Positions 51,291 through 59,646 of a DNA stretch of 64,000 bases are shown in pieces. The notes under the pieces are model-generated. The model was not told the origin of the DNA, ran no database searches, and was given only the letters and a program-made list of their open reading frames with translations. The stretch spans positions 1-64,000 of the forward strand of contig JAKFEW010000160.1 of NCBI GenBank assembly GCA_036675505.1, in the 5' to 3' direction. Source of the DNA: JAKFEW01 sp036675505 (GTDB taxonomy: Bacteria > Cyanobacteriota > Sericytochromatia > S15B-MN24 > JAQBPE01). The translations under genes were made by a program, and so were the position numbers. How positions within the stretch are numbered: position 1 is the first letter of the stretch; each line of letters opens with the position of its first letter.

Positions 51291-53200
51291 GCCAGCAGCG
51301 CCCCCAGCGCGTCGCTCGCCCGGCGCACGTCGGCGTAGCGGCCGCGCGCGGCGTCGAGCTCCTGCCCGATGCCCTCGAACGCGGCGGCCAGCCCGCGGCC
51401 GCTCCGCTGCGTCCGCCAGGCCTGCGCGACGAGATCCTCGAACGAGCGCTTCTCGCCCATCTCGCCCAGGATCAGGTCGAGCTCACCCACGACCAGCTCG
51501 AAGAGCCGGATCTTGCGCGCCAACAGCTCGACGAGGTGGCCCTCGATCGTGTCCTCGAAGGCCAGGTTCAGGATCGTGACCGGTCGGGTCTGCCCGAGCC
51601 GGTGCAGGCGGCCGATGCGCTGCTCGACTCGCATGGGGTTCCAGGGCAAATCGAAGTTCGCGAGCATGTGGCAGAACTGGAGGTTGAGGCCCTCGGCGCC
51701 GCTCTCCGTGCTCACCATGACCCGGGCGCCGCCGCGGAAGGCTTCGACGGCCGCGGCGCGCGCCGCGGCGTCGAGGCTGCCGTGGAACACCACGACCTCG
51801 TGGCCGAGCGCGGCGAGGTGCGCGGCGATCGCCTCCTGGCTGCGCCGGAACTCGGTGTAGACCAGCAGCTGCTCGCCCGGGAAGCGCGCGAGCAGCTCGC
51901 CGACCGCCTGCACCTTGCGCCCGACCGGGATCGCCGAGGCCATCGCCTCGAAGCCGGCCAGGCGCGACCGGGCGTCCGGCGCGAGCTCCGGCGAGGCGAT
52001 CAGCTTGCCCAGCGTGCGGGCCACCGCCGCCGGCGAGCTCGTCAGCCCGCGCTGGAGCACGGCAAGCGTGAGTCGCAAGTGGAGCTGGTCCGGGTGGGCG
52101 TCGAGCTCGTCGTGGATGAAGTCCGTGAGGCCGTCGTAGAGCGCGCGCTCGTCGTCGGGCAGCGTGAGGTGGTAGATCGCGGCGCGCCGCGGCGGCAGCT
52201 TGATGCCCACGGTGGAGCGCCGGTGGCGGATCATCACCTCGGCGAGCCGCTCGCGCAGCGCCGTCTCGTTGACCGGCAGGCGCGGATCGCGGCCGTCCAT
52301 GTAGGTCGACTCGAAATGGCGCGGCGTGCCGAGCTGGCCTTCGGCCAGCAGGTTCACGAGCGCGTAGAGCTCGGAGAGGTCGTTCTGCACCGGCGTCGCG
52401 GTGAGCAGCAGCATGTAGCGCTTGTTGAGGCGGCCCACGAACTGGTGGGCCTGCGTGGTGCGGCGCTTGAGCTTGTGCGCCTCGTCGATCACCACGAGGT
52501 CGTAGGCCTGGGCGAGGGCGATCGCCGCGTGGCGTGGCTGCTTGGCGAGATCGAGCGAGGCGATCAGGCGCGGCTCGTTCCAGTCTTCAGGCTTCTTCAC
52601 GACGACGAACGGCTCGCCGAACTTGGCCTCGAGCTCCTCGCGCCATTGCCCGGTGAGCGACGCCGGCGCCAGCACCAGCGCCCGGTGGGCCAGGCCGCGC
52701 ACGAAGAGCTCCTTCATGACCAGCCCGGCCTCGATCGTCTTGCCGAGCCCGACCTCGTCGGCGAGCAGCGCGCGGCCGCGCATGTCGCGCAGCGCACGCA
52801 GCGCGGCGTCGTGCTGGTGGGGGTGGTGATCGATGCGGCAGGCGTCGAGGCAGACGAGGCGGTCGAAGCCGGAGGCGAGGCGGAACGCCTCGGCCTGGCG
52901 GCGGAGGTGGAACAGGCTGCCCGGCTCGAGCGGCCAGAGGGCGGCGACGGGCACGACGTCGATGCGGGGGGGGAGGGCGAGGTTGTCGTTGGGCGTGCCG
53001 AGGGGGCCACCGCGGACCTGAAATTCCTCGGTCGGGGTGCCAGGGTGAGAAGTCAGACCGAAGGTCCCGAGCGCAGCGGGATCAAGGATGCCTCTCGTGG
53101 GGTGGGTGGGCGGGGCGGCTGGAAAGGCCGCAGGCCTGAAGGGGGCTTCCTCTAACGGGATCTCCAGCCACTCGAACCGGTCGAACAGATCCGTCGTCAA
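51287..53200 (-). CDS. SNF2/RapA-type DEAD-like helicase
   Basis: 637 residues from a TTG at 53200 that overlaps the AAA gene stop (TTGA). An N-terminal adaptor of about 145 residues precedes the ATPase core: Walker A DEVGLGKTIEAG, motif Ia APASLTGQW, DEAH box VIDEAHKLKRR, motif III LLLTATPVQN. The second RecA domain has LLVYTEFRRSQEA, STESGAEGLNLQFC and RVEQRIGRLHRLGQ. It is closest to the HepA/RapA branch of SNF2 translocases, shorter than RapA (about 970 residues) and without its tail. It probably remodels protein-nucleic acid complexes on double-stranded DNA. The middle gene of a three-gene coupled operon. Confidence 0.93.
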   Translation of the reverse strand: MTTDLFDRFEWLEIPLEEAPFRPAAFPAAPPTHPTRGILDPAALGTFGLTSHPGTPTEEFQVRGGPLGTPNDNLALPPRIDVVPVAALWPLEPGSLFHLRRQAEAFRLASGFDRLVCLDACRIDHHPHQHDAALRALRDMRGRALLADEVGLGKTIEAGLVMKELFVRGLAHRALVLAPASLTGQWREELEAKFGEPFVVVKKPEDWNEPRLIASLDLAKQPRHAAIALAQAYDLVVIDEAHKLKRRTTQAHQFVGRLNKRYMLLLTATPVQNDLSELYALVNLLAEGQLGTPRHFESTYMDGRDPRLPVNETALRERLAEVMIRHRRSTVGIKLPPRRAAIYHLTLPDDERALYDGLTDFIHDELDAHPDQLHLRLTLAVLQRGLTSSPAAVARTLGKLIASPELAPDARSRLAGFEAMASAIPVGRKVQAVGELLARFPGEQLLVYTEFRRSQEAIAAHLAALGHEVVVFHGSLDAAARAAAVEAFRGGARVMVSTESGAEGLNLQFCHMLANFDLPWNPMRVEQRIGRLHRLGQTRPVTILNLAFEDTIEGHLVELLARKIRLFELVVGELDLILGEMGEKRSFEDLVAQAWRTQRSGRGLAAAFEGIGQELDAARGRYADVRRASDALGALLA

Positions 53201-54693
53201 ACCGGCGCCGGCGCCTCGATCGCCCAGTCCCCGCCGAGCGCCACGGCCGTACGCTCGCTCGCCGGCCGCGCATGCTGCGCCGCCCAGGTCCGCAGCCCGG
53301 CGAAGCCGTCGCCCGACCGCGAGAGCGGCATGGTGTCGGCCAGGGCCTTCTTCAGATCCTCGTCCGCCAGCGGCCGGCCCAGCTCGAACGCATCGTAGAG
53401 CGCGTCGATCACGCACTGCTCGATCTCCGCGCCCGAGAACCCCTCGCTGGTCCGGGCGAGCGCTGCCAGGTCGTGGTCTGGCACGTGGCGGCGGCGCTTC
53501 TCGAGGTGGATGCCCAGGATCGCCTGGCGCTCCGCCTCGTCGGGCAGGTCCACGAAGAAGATCTCATCGAAGCGCCCCTTCCGCAGCAGCTCCGCGGGCA
53601 GGCGCGCGAGGTCGTTGGCCGTCGCGATCACGAAGACCGGCGCGGTCTTCTCCTGCAGCCAGGTCAGGAACGTCGCGAGCACGCGTGCCGAGGTGCCGCC
53701 ATCGCCGCCGAGGCCGGTGAAGCCCTTCTCGAGCTCGTCCGCCCACAGCACGACCGGGCTCAACGCCTCGGCGACGCTGAGCGCCTTGCGGGTGTTCTCC
53801 TCCGACGAGCCGACCAGGCCGCTCATGAGGCGGCCGACGTCGAGCCTCAGCAGCGGGAGATCCCACTGGCGCGCCACGCTCTTCGCCACCAGGCTCTTGC
53901 CGCAGCCCGGCGCGCCGACGAGCAGGAGGCCACGCGGCTCGGGCAGGCCGAACTCGCGCGCCTGGCGCCCGAAAGCGCGGCCACGCTTGCGCAGCCAGGC
54001 CTTGAGCTCGCCCAGGCCGCCGACCGCGTCGAGGCTCCACTCGTCCGCCCGCCCGCCCAGGTACTCCAGGACGCCGGTCTTGCGGACGACCTGGCGCTTC
54101 TCCTCGGCCATGACGGCGATCGCCCGCCGGTCCAGCCCGCCGTAGGTCACCAGCGCCCGGGCGAGCCCGTTCGCGATCTCGCCGGCCGTCAGGCCGCGGG
54201 CCGCGGCCACCAGGCGTTCCTGGTCCAGCTGGTCGAGCTTGGCCGGCCGGCCGGCCATCTGGCCCGCGCGACCGACCATCTGGTGGATCATCGGGCCGTC
54301 GGGCGGCGCGAGGTCAACCAGCGTCACTTCCTGGGCGAGCTCGGCCGGCAAGTTGAGCACCGGGCTCAGCAACACCACGGCCTTGGCGCTCTGCTTCACC
54401 GCGTGGCCGAGCTCGCGCAGCTTGCGCACCACGGTCGCGTTGCCGAAGAAAGGATGCAGATCGCGCAGCACGTAGATCGCGCGGGCCGAGGAGGTCCGGA
54501 TCGCTTCGAGCGCCGCGAGCGGGTCACGCAGCGTCTGGTCGCCGCCGAGCCCCTCGGTGCACGACCAGGCCACGACTTCCTTGCCGAGTTGCGCGCCGAG
54601 GGCGTGCAGCTCCGCGAGGGCGCGCTCCTCTTCCGGCGTGAGCAGGTAGAGCAGCGGGTAGCGGGCGCGGAGAAGAGTCTCGAGCTCGGTCAT
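53197..54693 (-). CDS. Ycf46-like AAA+ ATPase
   Basis: 498 residues from the ATG at 54693. The N-terminal half (ELETLLRARYPLLYLLTPEEERAL...IYVLRDLHPFF...VVLLSPVLNLPAEL) is the domain typical of Ycf46/CbbX-neighbour AAA proteins. The AAA+ module has Walker A GAPGCGKSLVAKSVA, Walker B VVLWADELEKG, sensor 1 VIATAND and arginine-finger region RKGRFDEIFFVDLP. The C-terminal lid is GFSGAEIEQCVIDALYDA. Ycf46 proteins in cyanobacteria and plastids relate to stress and CO2 responses but are poorly understood. It is the first gene of the operon, divergent from a small membrane protein. Confidence 0.92.
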   Translation of the reverse strand: MTELETLLRARYPLLYLLTPEEERALAELHALGAQLGKEVVAWSCTEGLGGDQTLRDPLAALEAIRTSSARAIYVLRDLHPFFGNATVVRKLRELGHAVKQSAKAVVLLSPVLNLPAELAQEVTLVDLAPPDGPMIHQMVGRAGQMAGRPAKLDQLDQERLVAAARGLTAGEIANGLARALVTYGGLDRRAIAVMAEEKRQVVRKTGVLEYLGGRADEWSLDAVGGLGELKAWLRKRGRAFGRQAREFGLPEPRGLLLVGAPGCGKSLVAKSVARQWDLPLLRLDVGRLMSGLVGSSEENTRKALSVAEALSPVVLWADELEKGFTGLGGDGGTSARVLATFLTWLQEKTAPVFVIATANDLARLPAELLRKGRFDEIFFVDLPDEAERQAILGIHLEKRRRHVPDHDLAALARTSEGFSGAEIEQCVIDALYDAFELGRPLADEDLKKALADTMPLSRSGDGFAGLRTWAAQHARPASERTAVALGGDWAIEAPAPV

Positions 54694-54801
54694 CGTCAAG
54701 AGTGTATGCCCCTGGGCCGCTTGAAAGCAACATAATGTGACGGGAACCGTCGACCGGCCCGTCGGTCTGTGGTATTCGTAGGGTAAGTAGCTAAAAGCCT
54801 G

Positions 54802-55146
54802 ATGACCTTCCTTCGCCACCTTCTTCTTCATTCGCTGCGGCCGTTCATCGTGACGGTCCTCGCGATCTTGATGTTGACCGCCACCTCCGCCCACGTGCGG
54901 GAGTCGGTCATCGCGAAGCTGCAAGAGAATGGCGTCCAGCGCTTTTACGAGACCGAAGCGGTCCACCACGGCCGAACCGAGGTCAGGCTCGCCCAGCTCA
55001 AGATCGGCCGCAAGCCGGCGGAAGAGCTGCAGCTACGCGGCGTCCAGGTCTCCTGGCCGGTCGAGCGGCCCGACGGCCGCCCCGCGGACGGCCCGACCTC
55101 AACGCGCGCGTCGCCCCACCAGCCACGCGCCCCTCCTATCGCCTGA
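54802..55146 (+). CDS. Small membrane-anchored hypothetical protein
   Basis: 114 residues. The N-terminal hydrophobic segment (LLLHSLRPFIVTVLAILMLTATSA) could be a signal anchor. A charged region follows (HVRESVIAKLQENGVQRFYETEAVHHGRTEVRLAQLKIG). The tail is Pro/Arg-rich and may be non-native. The ribosome-binding site is poor, so reality of the gene is moderate. It is divergent from the AAA gene with a gap of 108 bases. An imperfect 13-bp hairpin (55158-55187) follows and may terminate it. Confidence 0.5.
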   Translation: MTFLRHLLLHSLRPFIVTVLAILMLTATSAHVRESVIAKLQENGVQRFYETEAVHHGRTEVRLAQLKIGRKPAEELQLRGVQVSWPVERPDGRPADGPTSTRASPHQPRAPPIA

Positions 55147-55271
55147 GCGCACTCTGTGACCGCCACCCGGCCTGCCGGGCGGTGGTCGTCCCGTGACGCT
55201 TCGCGCCCACGCGCCCGCACCGCCTTCGATGGCGTGCGACCGCGCGGTGGCGCCGCCATAGGAGATTCCGC

Positions 55272-55967
55272 ATGGAAAGACTCGTCCGCGGTCTGCACGC
55301 GTTCCAAACGAACTGCTTCGACAGCAACCGCCACCTGTTCGAGCGCCTGGTCCAGAAGGGCCAGAACCCTGAAGCGCTGTTCATCACCTGCTCCGATTCC
55401 CGCATCAACCCCAACCTCCTCACGCAGACCGGCCCCGGCGATCTCTTCATCGTCCGCAACGCCGGCAACATCGTGCCGGCATACGGCGTAACGGTCAGCG
55501 GCGAGGGCGCCACGGTCGAGTACGCCGTCGCCTCGCTCGGCGTGAAGGACATCATCGTTTGCGGCCACTCGCATTGCGGCGCGATGGCCGCGCTGATCGA
55601 CCCCGAGAAGACAGACGATCTGCCCCAGCTGCGGGCCTGGCTCGACTACGCCTCGGCGACCCGGCGCATCATCCACGAGAACTACAAGGACCGCGACGGC
55701 GATAGCCGCCTGACCGCCGCCGTCGAGGAAAACGTGCTGGTGCAGCTCGAGAACCTGCGCACGCACCCGACCGTCGCGGCCCGGCTCGCGCGCGGCGACA
55801 TCCACCTGCACGGCTGGGTCTACAAGATCGAGACCGGCGAGGTCTTCGCCTACGACCCGAATCAAGGCCAGTTCTTGCCGCTGTTGTATGACGCCAGCGC
55901 CACCGTCGCCGCCGCCCCTGGTACCGAGGCCGAGTTCGTCGCCTCGGAGCCGTCGACCATCGCCTAG
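55272..55967 (+). CDS. Beta-class carbonic anhydrase
   Basis: 231 residues with AGGAG upstream. Zinc ligands and catalytic dyad: ITCSDSRI (Cys and Asp/Arg pair) and CGHSHCGAM (His and Cys). FIVRNAGNIVPAYG and SLGVKDIIVCGH are family signatures. It interconverts CO2 and bicarbonate in the cytosol. It lies 17 bases before a SulP-family transporter gene, so together they probably handle bicarbonate uptake and use. Confidence 0.96.
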   Translation: MERLVRGLHAFQTNCFDSNRHLFERLVQKGQNPEALFITCSDSRINPNLLTQTGPGDLFIVRNAGNIVPAYGVTVSGEGATVEYAVASLGVKDIIVCGHSHCGAMAALIDPEKTDDLPQLRAWLDYASATRRIIHENYKDRDGDSRLTAAVEENVLVQLENLRTHPTVAARLARGDIHLHGWVYKIETGEVFAYDPNQGQFLPLLYDASATVAAAPGTEAEFVASEPSTIA

Positions 55968-55984
55968 CCCGGAGACTTCCTGAC

Positions 55985-57364
55985 ATGACCACTCACTCCG
56001 ACGCCATGCGCGATCGCGCGGAGGCTGGCCTGATCGGCCGGCTGGCGTTCTACCTCAACCCCTTCGATGGCCGCTACGAGGACCTCAAGAAGGGCAACAT
56101 CTGGCTCAACATCTTCCGCGACTTCACAGCGGGCCTGGTCGTGGCGATGGTCGCCATCCCGCTCGCGATGGGCTTCGCGATGGCCTCCGGCCTACGGCCC
56201 GAGCAAGGCATCGTCGGCGGCGCGATCGCGGGCGCCATGGGCGCGCTCTTCGGCGGCTCCAAGTACCAGGTCTACGGCCCGACGGCCGCCTTCATCCCGG
56301 TCATCGCCGCGATCATGGCGAAGTACGGCTACGGCTTCCTGGTGCTCGCGTCGATGCTCGCGGGCGTCGTGCTCATCCTGATGGGCCTCGCCAAGGCCGG
56401 CAAGATCGTCGCCCGGGTGCCGCATTCCATCGTCGTGGGCTTCACGCTCGGCATCGCCTTCGTGATCGCGACGTCCCAGCTGGGCGAAATCCTGGGCATC
56501 AAGGCCAAGCTCGGTTACGAGCTGACAGAAAAGTTCCACGGCGTCATGGCCCACGCGAGCGAGATCAGCGTCTACGCGATCATCATCGCGCTCGCGACCT
56601 TCGCCATCTCGAAGGTGCTCCTGAAGGTCTCGCCCTTCATCCCGGCCCCGTTGATCGCCGTCGGCCTGGGCACCATGCTCTCGGCGACGGTCTGGGCCGA
56701 CAAGCACCTGGTGCTGATCAAGGACAAGTTCGGATCAATCCCTGCGAACTCCCTCGTCTTCACCATGCCCGCCCCGATCCCGATCACGCCGACGGTGCTG
56801 ATGGACCTCGCGTTCTTCGTCACGGCGATCGTCTTCGTGTCGGCCGTCGAGAGCCTGCTGTGCTCGCGCATGGCGGACCGCCTGGCCGGCAACGAAGGCA
56901 CGCCGTTCCACCCGAACAAGGAGCTCTGGGGCCAGGGCTGGGTGCAGATCGTGGTGCCGCTGCTCAATGGCTTCCCGCATACCGGCGCCCTCGCGCGCAC
57001 GGCGGCGAACATCAAGCTCGGCGCGATCTCGCCGCTCGCGGGCATCTTCAAGTGCGTGCTCAAGTTGATCATCGCCGGGTTCATGGCTTCCTACCTCGAG
57101 ATGGTGCCGATGGCCTGCATCGGCGGCATCCTGTTGTACGTGGCGAGCGGCATGGTGAAGTGGGCCGAGGTGAAGGAAGTGCTTTCGATGAACCGCTTCC
57201 ACATCGGCCTGATGGTCTACACCGCCGTGATGGTCGCGGCCACGGACTTCCTCAAGGGTGTCCTTTCGGCGGTCGTCATCTGGGTGGTGCTGAGCCGCTG
57301 GTTCGACAAGCCGGCCGCGCCGGCGCTGGTCGAAGAGCCTCAGGAAGCGCCCATCGCAGCCTGA
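55985..57364 (+). CDS. SulP-family anion transporter, probably bicarbonate, lacking a STAS domain
   Basis: 459 residues. The core is a full SulP/SLC26 membrane domain: FRDFTAGLVVAMVAIPLAMGFAMASGL, GSKYQVYGPTAAFIPV, VPHSIVVGFTLGIAFVIA, FVSAVESLLCSRMADRL and LLNGFPHTGALARTAANI. It stops about 20 residues after the last helix, so the cytosolic STAS domain of most SulP proteins is absent. Pairing with carbonic anhydrase suggests BicA-like bicarbonate uptake; sulfate is the alternative. The terminator at 57373-57396 follows. Confidence 0.9.
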   Translation: MTTHSDAMRDRAEAGLIGRLAFYLNPFDGRYEDLKKGNIWLNIFRDFTAGLVVAMVAIPLAMGFAMASGLRPEQGIVGGAIAGAMGALFGGSKYQVYGPTAAFIPVIAAIMAKYGYGFLVLASMLAGVVLILMGLAKAGKIVARVPHSIVVGFTLGIAFVIATSQLGEILGIKAKLGYELTEKFHGVMAHASEISVYAIIIALATFAISKVLLKVSPFIPAPLIAVGLGTMLSATVWADKHLVLIKDKFGSIPANSLVFTMPAPIPITPTVLMDLAFFVTAIVFVSAVESLLCSRMADRLAGNEGTPFHPNKELWGQGWVQIVVPLLNGFPHTGALARTAANIKLGAISPLAGIFKCVLKLIIAGFMASYLEMVPMACIGGILLYVASGMVKWAEVKEVLSMNRFHIGLMVYTAVMVAATDFLKGVLSAVVIWVVLSRWFDKPAAPALVEEPQEAPIAA

Positions 57365-57372
57365 ATCATGTG

Positions 57373-57396
57373 CCGCCCGGTCTTGCGACCGGGCGG
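57373..57396. terminator. Terminator between the SulP gene and the ROK kinase gene
   Basis: A 10-bp perfect stem CCGCCCGGTC/GACCGGGCGG with loop TTGC, followed by TTCATT on the plus strand, lies between two convergent genes. Confidence 0.75.
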
Positions 57397-57401
57397 TTCA
57401 T

Positions 57402-58322
57402 TCAGCTCTGGCCGCGGAGCGCCAGGCCGGCCGCGCCCACGGCCCCTGCCGCCTCGCCCAACGCGGCGAGCCCGAGCGACGCGAGCTCGAACCCGCGCTC
57501 GCCGGCCACGGACGGGTCGGAAAGCGCGGCCGACACCAGGCCCATGTAACGTGGCTGGGTCGCGACGCCGCCGCCCAGCAGGAAACGGTCCGGGTCGATC
57601 ACGTTCGCGAGGGTGACGAGACCCGCAGCGAGGTAGCGGGTGCTGCGGTGAAGCACGGCGGCGGCCACCTCGTCGCCGGCCTCGGCGGCGGCGAACACCG
57701 CCCTTGCGTCGGCTTCCCAGCCGGGGCGGGCCGCGCGCGCGAGGCGGGCGATCGCCGTCCCTGAGGCATAGACTTCGAGGCACCCGCTCTGCCCGCAGTT
57801 GCAGCGCACGCCTTCGGCCTCCACGATCATGTGCCCGATCTCGCCGCCGCGCCAGCGCCGCCCGCGCAGCACCCGGCCGTCGAGCACGACGCCGCCGCCC
57901 ACGCCCGTGCCCACCGTGACCACGACCAGGCTGCGCGCACCGCGGCCGGCGCCGACCCACCACTCGCCATAGGCCGCCGCGTTCCCGTCGTTGTCGACGA
58001 CCACGGGCAGGCCGAGCCGCTCGCGCAGGGCCGGCCCCACCGGCGTGCCGGTCCAGCCCGGGAGGTTGGGCGAGGCGTAGGCCACGACGCCCGCGTCGGC
58101 GTCGATCTGGCCGGCGGCGCTGACGCCGACGCCGACCACGCCGTCGCGACCGACCTCCGCGAGCGCCGCCTCGGCGGCGTCGCCGAGCGCGGCGAGCACG
58201 GCCGGGCCGCCTGCGGCCGCGGGCGTGGGCGTGCGCCACTGGCGCACGACGCGGCCGGCCCCGTCGACCAGGGCGGTGAGAATCTTGGTGCCTCCGACGT
58301 CGATGCCCAGGGCATGCTGCAT
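57402..58322 (-). CDS. nanK: ROK-family sugar kinase, probably N-acetylmannosamine kinase
   Basis: 306 residues with GGGAG upstream. Phosphate-binding LGIDVGGTKILTALVD opens the protein. The catalytic Asp is in VVDNDGNAAAYGE. The ROK signature with zinc-type Cys is GEIGHMIVEAEG...CNCGQSGCLEVYASG. ROK kinases phosphorylate glucose, ManNAc or GlcNAc. Because nanE lies directly upstream in the same direction, ManNAc kinase is the best guess and glucokinase the alternative. Confidence 0.82.
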   Translation of the reverse strand: MQHALGIDVGGTKILTALVDGAGRVVRQWRTPTPAAAGGPAVLAALGDAAEAALAEVGRDGVVGVGVSAAGQIDADAGVVAYASPNLPGWTGTPVGPALRERLGLPVVVDNDGNAAAYGEWWVGAGRGARSLVVVTVGTGVGGGVVLDGRVLRGRRWRGGEIGHMIVEAEGVRCNCGQSGCLEVYASGTAIARLARAARPGWEADARAVFAAAEAGDEVAAAVLHRSTRYLAAGLVTLANVIDPDRFLLGGGVATQPRYMGLVSAALSDPSVAGERGFELASLGLAALGEAAGAVGAAGLALRGQS

Positions 58323-58400
58323 GCTCGTGCTCCCGATGCGCTTCCGCTCGCTGCTGGCGAAGGTTGTCGAATCACCCCCGGGCGCGGCGAGAAGGTTGTA

Positions 58401-59078
58401 TCACACCGGCGGCAGCGCGTCTGCGAAGCGGCGGGTGATCAGCTGCGGGCGGGTGATCGCGGAGCCCACCACCACGGCCCAGGCGCCCATCGCGAGCGCC
58501 CGCGCCGCCTCGGCCGGCGTCCAGATGCGGCCTTCCATGACGACGGGGACCTCCACTTCGGCCAACAGCGCCGCGAGCAGCGCCCAATCCGGCTCCTTCG
58601 GCGGCGGCGCGTCGCCCGTGTAGCCCGCCAGCGTCGGCGCGACCGCGTCCGCGCCGGCGCTTGCTGCGGCGAGGCCCTCGGCCAGGGTGCTGACGTCGGC
58701 CAGCACGGCCTTGCCCAGCGCGCCGTGGATGTGGGCGATCAGCTCGGCGACCGGCACCGGGCGCGGGCGGGCGGTGGCGTCGATCGCGATCATGGCGGCC
58801 CCGGCGGTGGCGATCGCCGCCGCGTCCTCCTTCCCCGGCGTGATGTAAACGCCCGTCTCGCCGCGCTTCCACAGCCCGATCAACGGCACGGCCACCGCCG
58901 CCCTGATCGCGGCCACGTCCGCCGGGCTCTCGCAGCGGATCGCCGCGGCGCCGCCCTCGACCGCCGCACGCGCCATGACGGCCATGTGCGCGGCGCCGTG
59001 CAGCGGCTCATGGGGCTGCGCCTGGCACGAAACGATCAGGCGGCCGCGAACGGCCGCCAACACGGGATGGACGCTCAC
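58401..59078 (-). CDS. nanE: N-acetylmannosamine-6-phosphate 2-epimerase
   Basis: 225 residues, GTG start. It is a TIM barrel of the NanE family: LIVSCQAQPHEPLHG, AAIRCESPADVAAIR, PLIGLWKRG, IAIDATARPRP, LADVSTLAEGLAA, VVMEGRIWTPAEA and VVVGSAITRP. It converts ManNAc-6-P to GlcNAc-6-P in amino-sugar catabolism. It lies 13 bases after the preceding gene and about 80 before the ROK kinase, so it probably shares a transcript with both. No sialate lyase or transporter lies in the window. Confidence 0.93.
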   Translation of the reverse strand: MSVHPVLAAVRGRLIVSCQAQPHEPLHGAAHMAVMARAAVEGGAAAIRCESPADVAAIRAAVAVPLIGLWKRGETGVYITPGKEDAAAIATAGAAMIAIDATARPRPVPVAELIAHIHGALGKAVLADVSTLAEGLAAASAGADAVAPTLAGYTGDAPPPKEPDWALLAALLAEVEVPVVMEGRIWTPAEAARALAMGAWAVVVGSAITRPQLITRRFADALPPV

Positions 59079-59091
59079 GCTACCGGGCGGA

Positions 59092-59493
59092 TCAGCAGGC
59101 CGCCGCTTCGACGCGGCAACGGTTCTGGAAGTCGACCAGCATCGCGATCTGCTCGGGCGTGGCCAGGTGCAGCTCGACGAAGATCTCGCCGATGCGCATC
59201 TGGCGGGACTCCTGCATCGCGAGCGCCAGCTCGAGCTGCTCCTCGCTGATCAGGCCGCGGGCCAGGGCCAGCTCGCCCAGGCGCAGCTTCTTGCAATAGT
59301 CATGGAGGATCATCTCGAGCCGCTCGATCGAGACGATCCCGCCGCCGATCAGCACCTCGGCCAGCGAAAAAAACAGGCTGTCTCGCTTGCGATCGAGCGC
59401 CTTGCGGAGCTGATCGTTGGTGATTAGACCTTGCGACTGCAGCAACTGCGCAATCATGCGGTCCTTGGGCTCGAGATCGAAAATGTCGAGCAT
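59092..59493 (-). CDS. Stand-alone protein with tandem GspE/PilB N-terminal-like (MshEN) units
   Basis: 133 residues with GGAGAA upstream. Two similar units are visible: IAQLLQSQGLITNDQLRKALDRK...SLAEVLIGGGIVSIERLEMIL, and LRLGELALARGLISEEQLELALAMQ...RIGEIFVELHLATPEQIAMLV. This is the pattern of the N-terminal domain of type II secretion/type IV pilus ATPases, some of which bind cyclic di-GMP. No ATPase domain follows; nanE begins 13 bases downstream. A regulatory or adaptor role is possible. Domain assignment is by pattern only. Confidence 0.72.
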   Translation of the reverse strand: MLDIFDLEPKDRMIAQLLQSQGLITNDQLRKALDRKRDSLFFSLAEVLIGGGIVSIERLEMILHDYCKKLRLGELALARGLISEEQLELALAMQESRQMRIGEIFVELHLATPEQIAMLVDFQNRCRVEAAAC

Positions 59494-59646
59494 GCGGCGG
59501 ATTCTCCGGGCAAGTAGGGTGAGCGAGCGAGCGAGCGCGCACTCGATACTTGTTCCCAGAATTCAAAGTCTATTAACAGCCAATGTCGCGGAACACGAGG
59601 CGACGCGCCCGCATCCGGTCACCTTCGTCTGTGTACTCGCCCGGCA

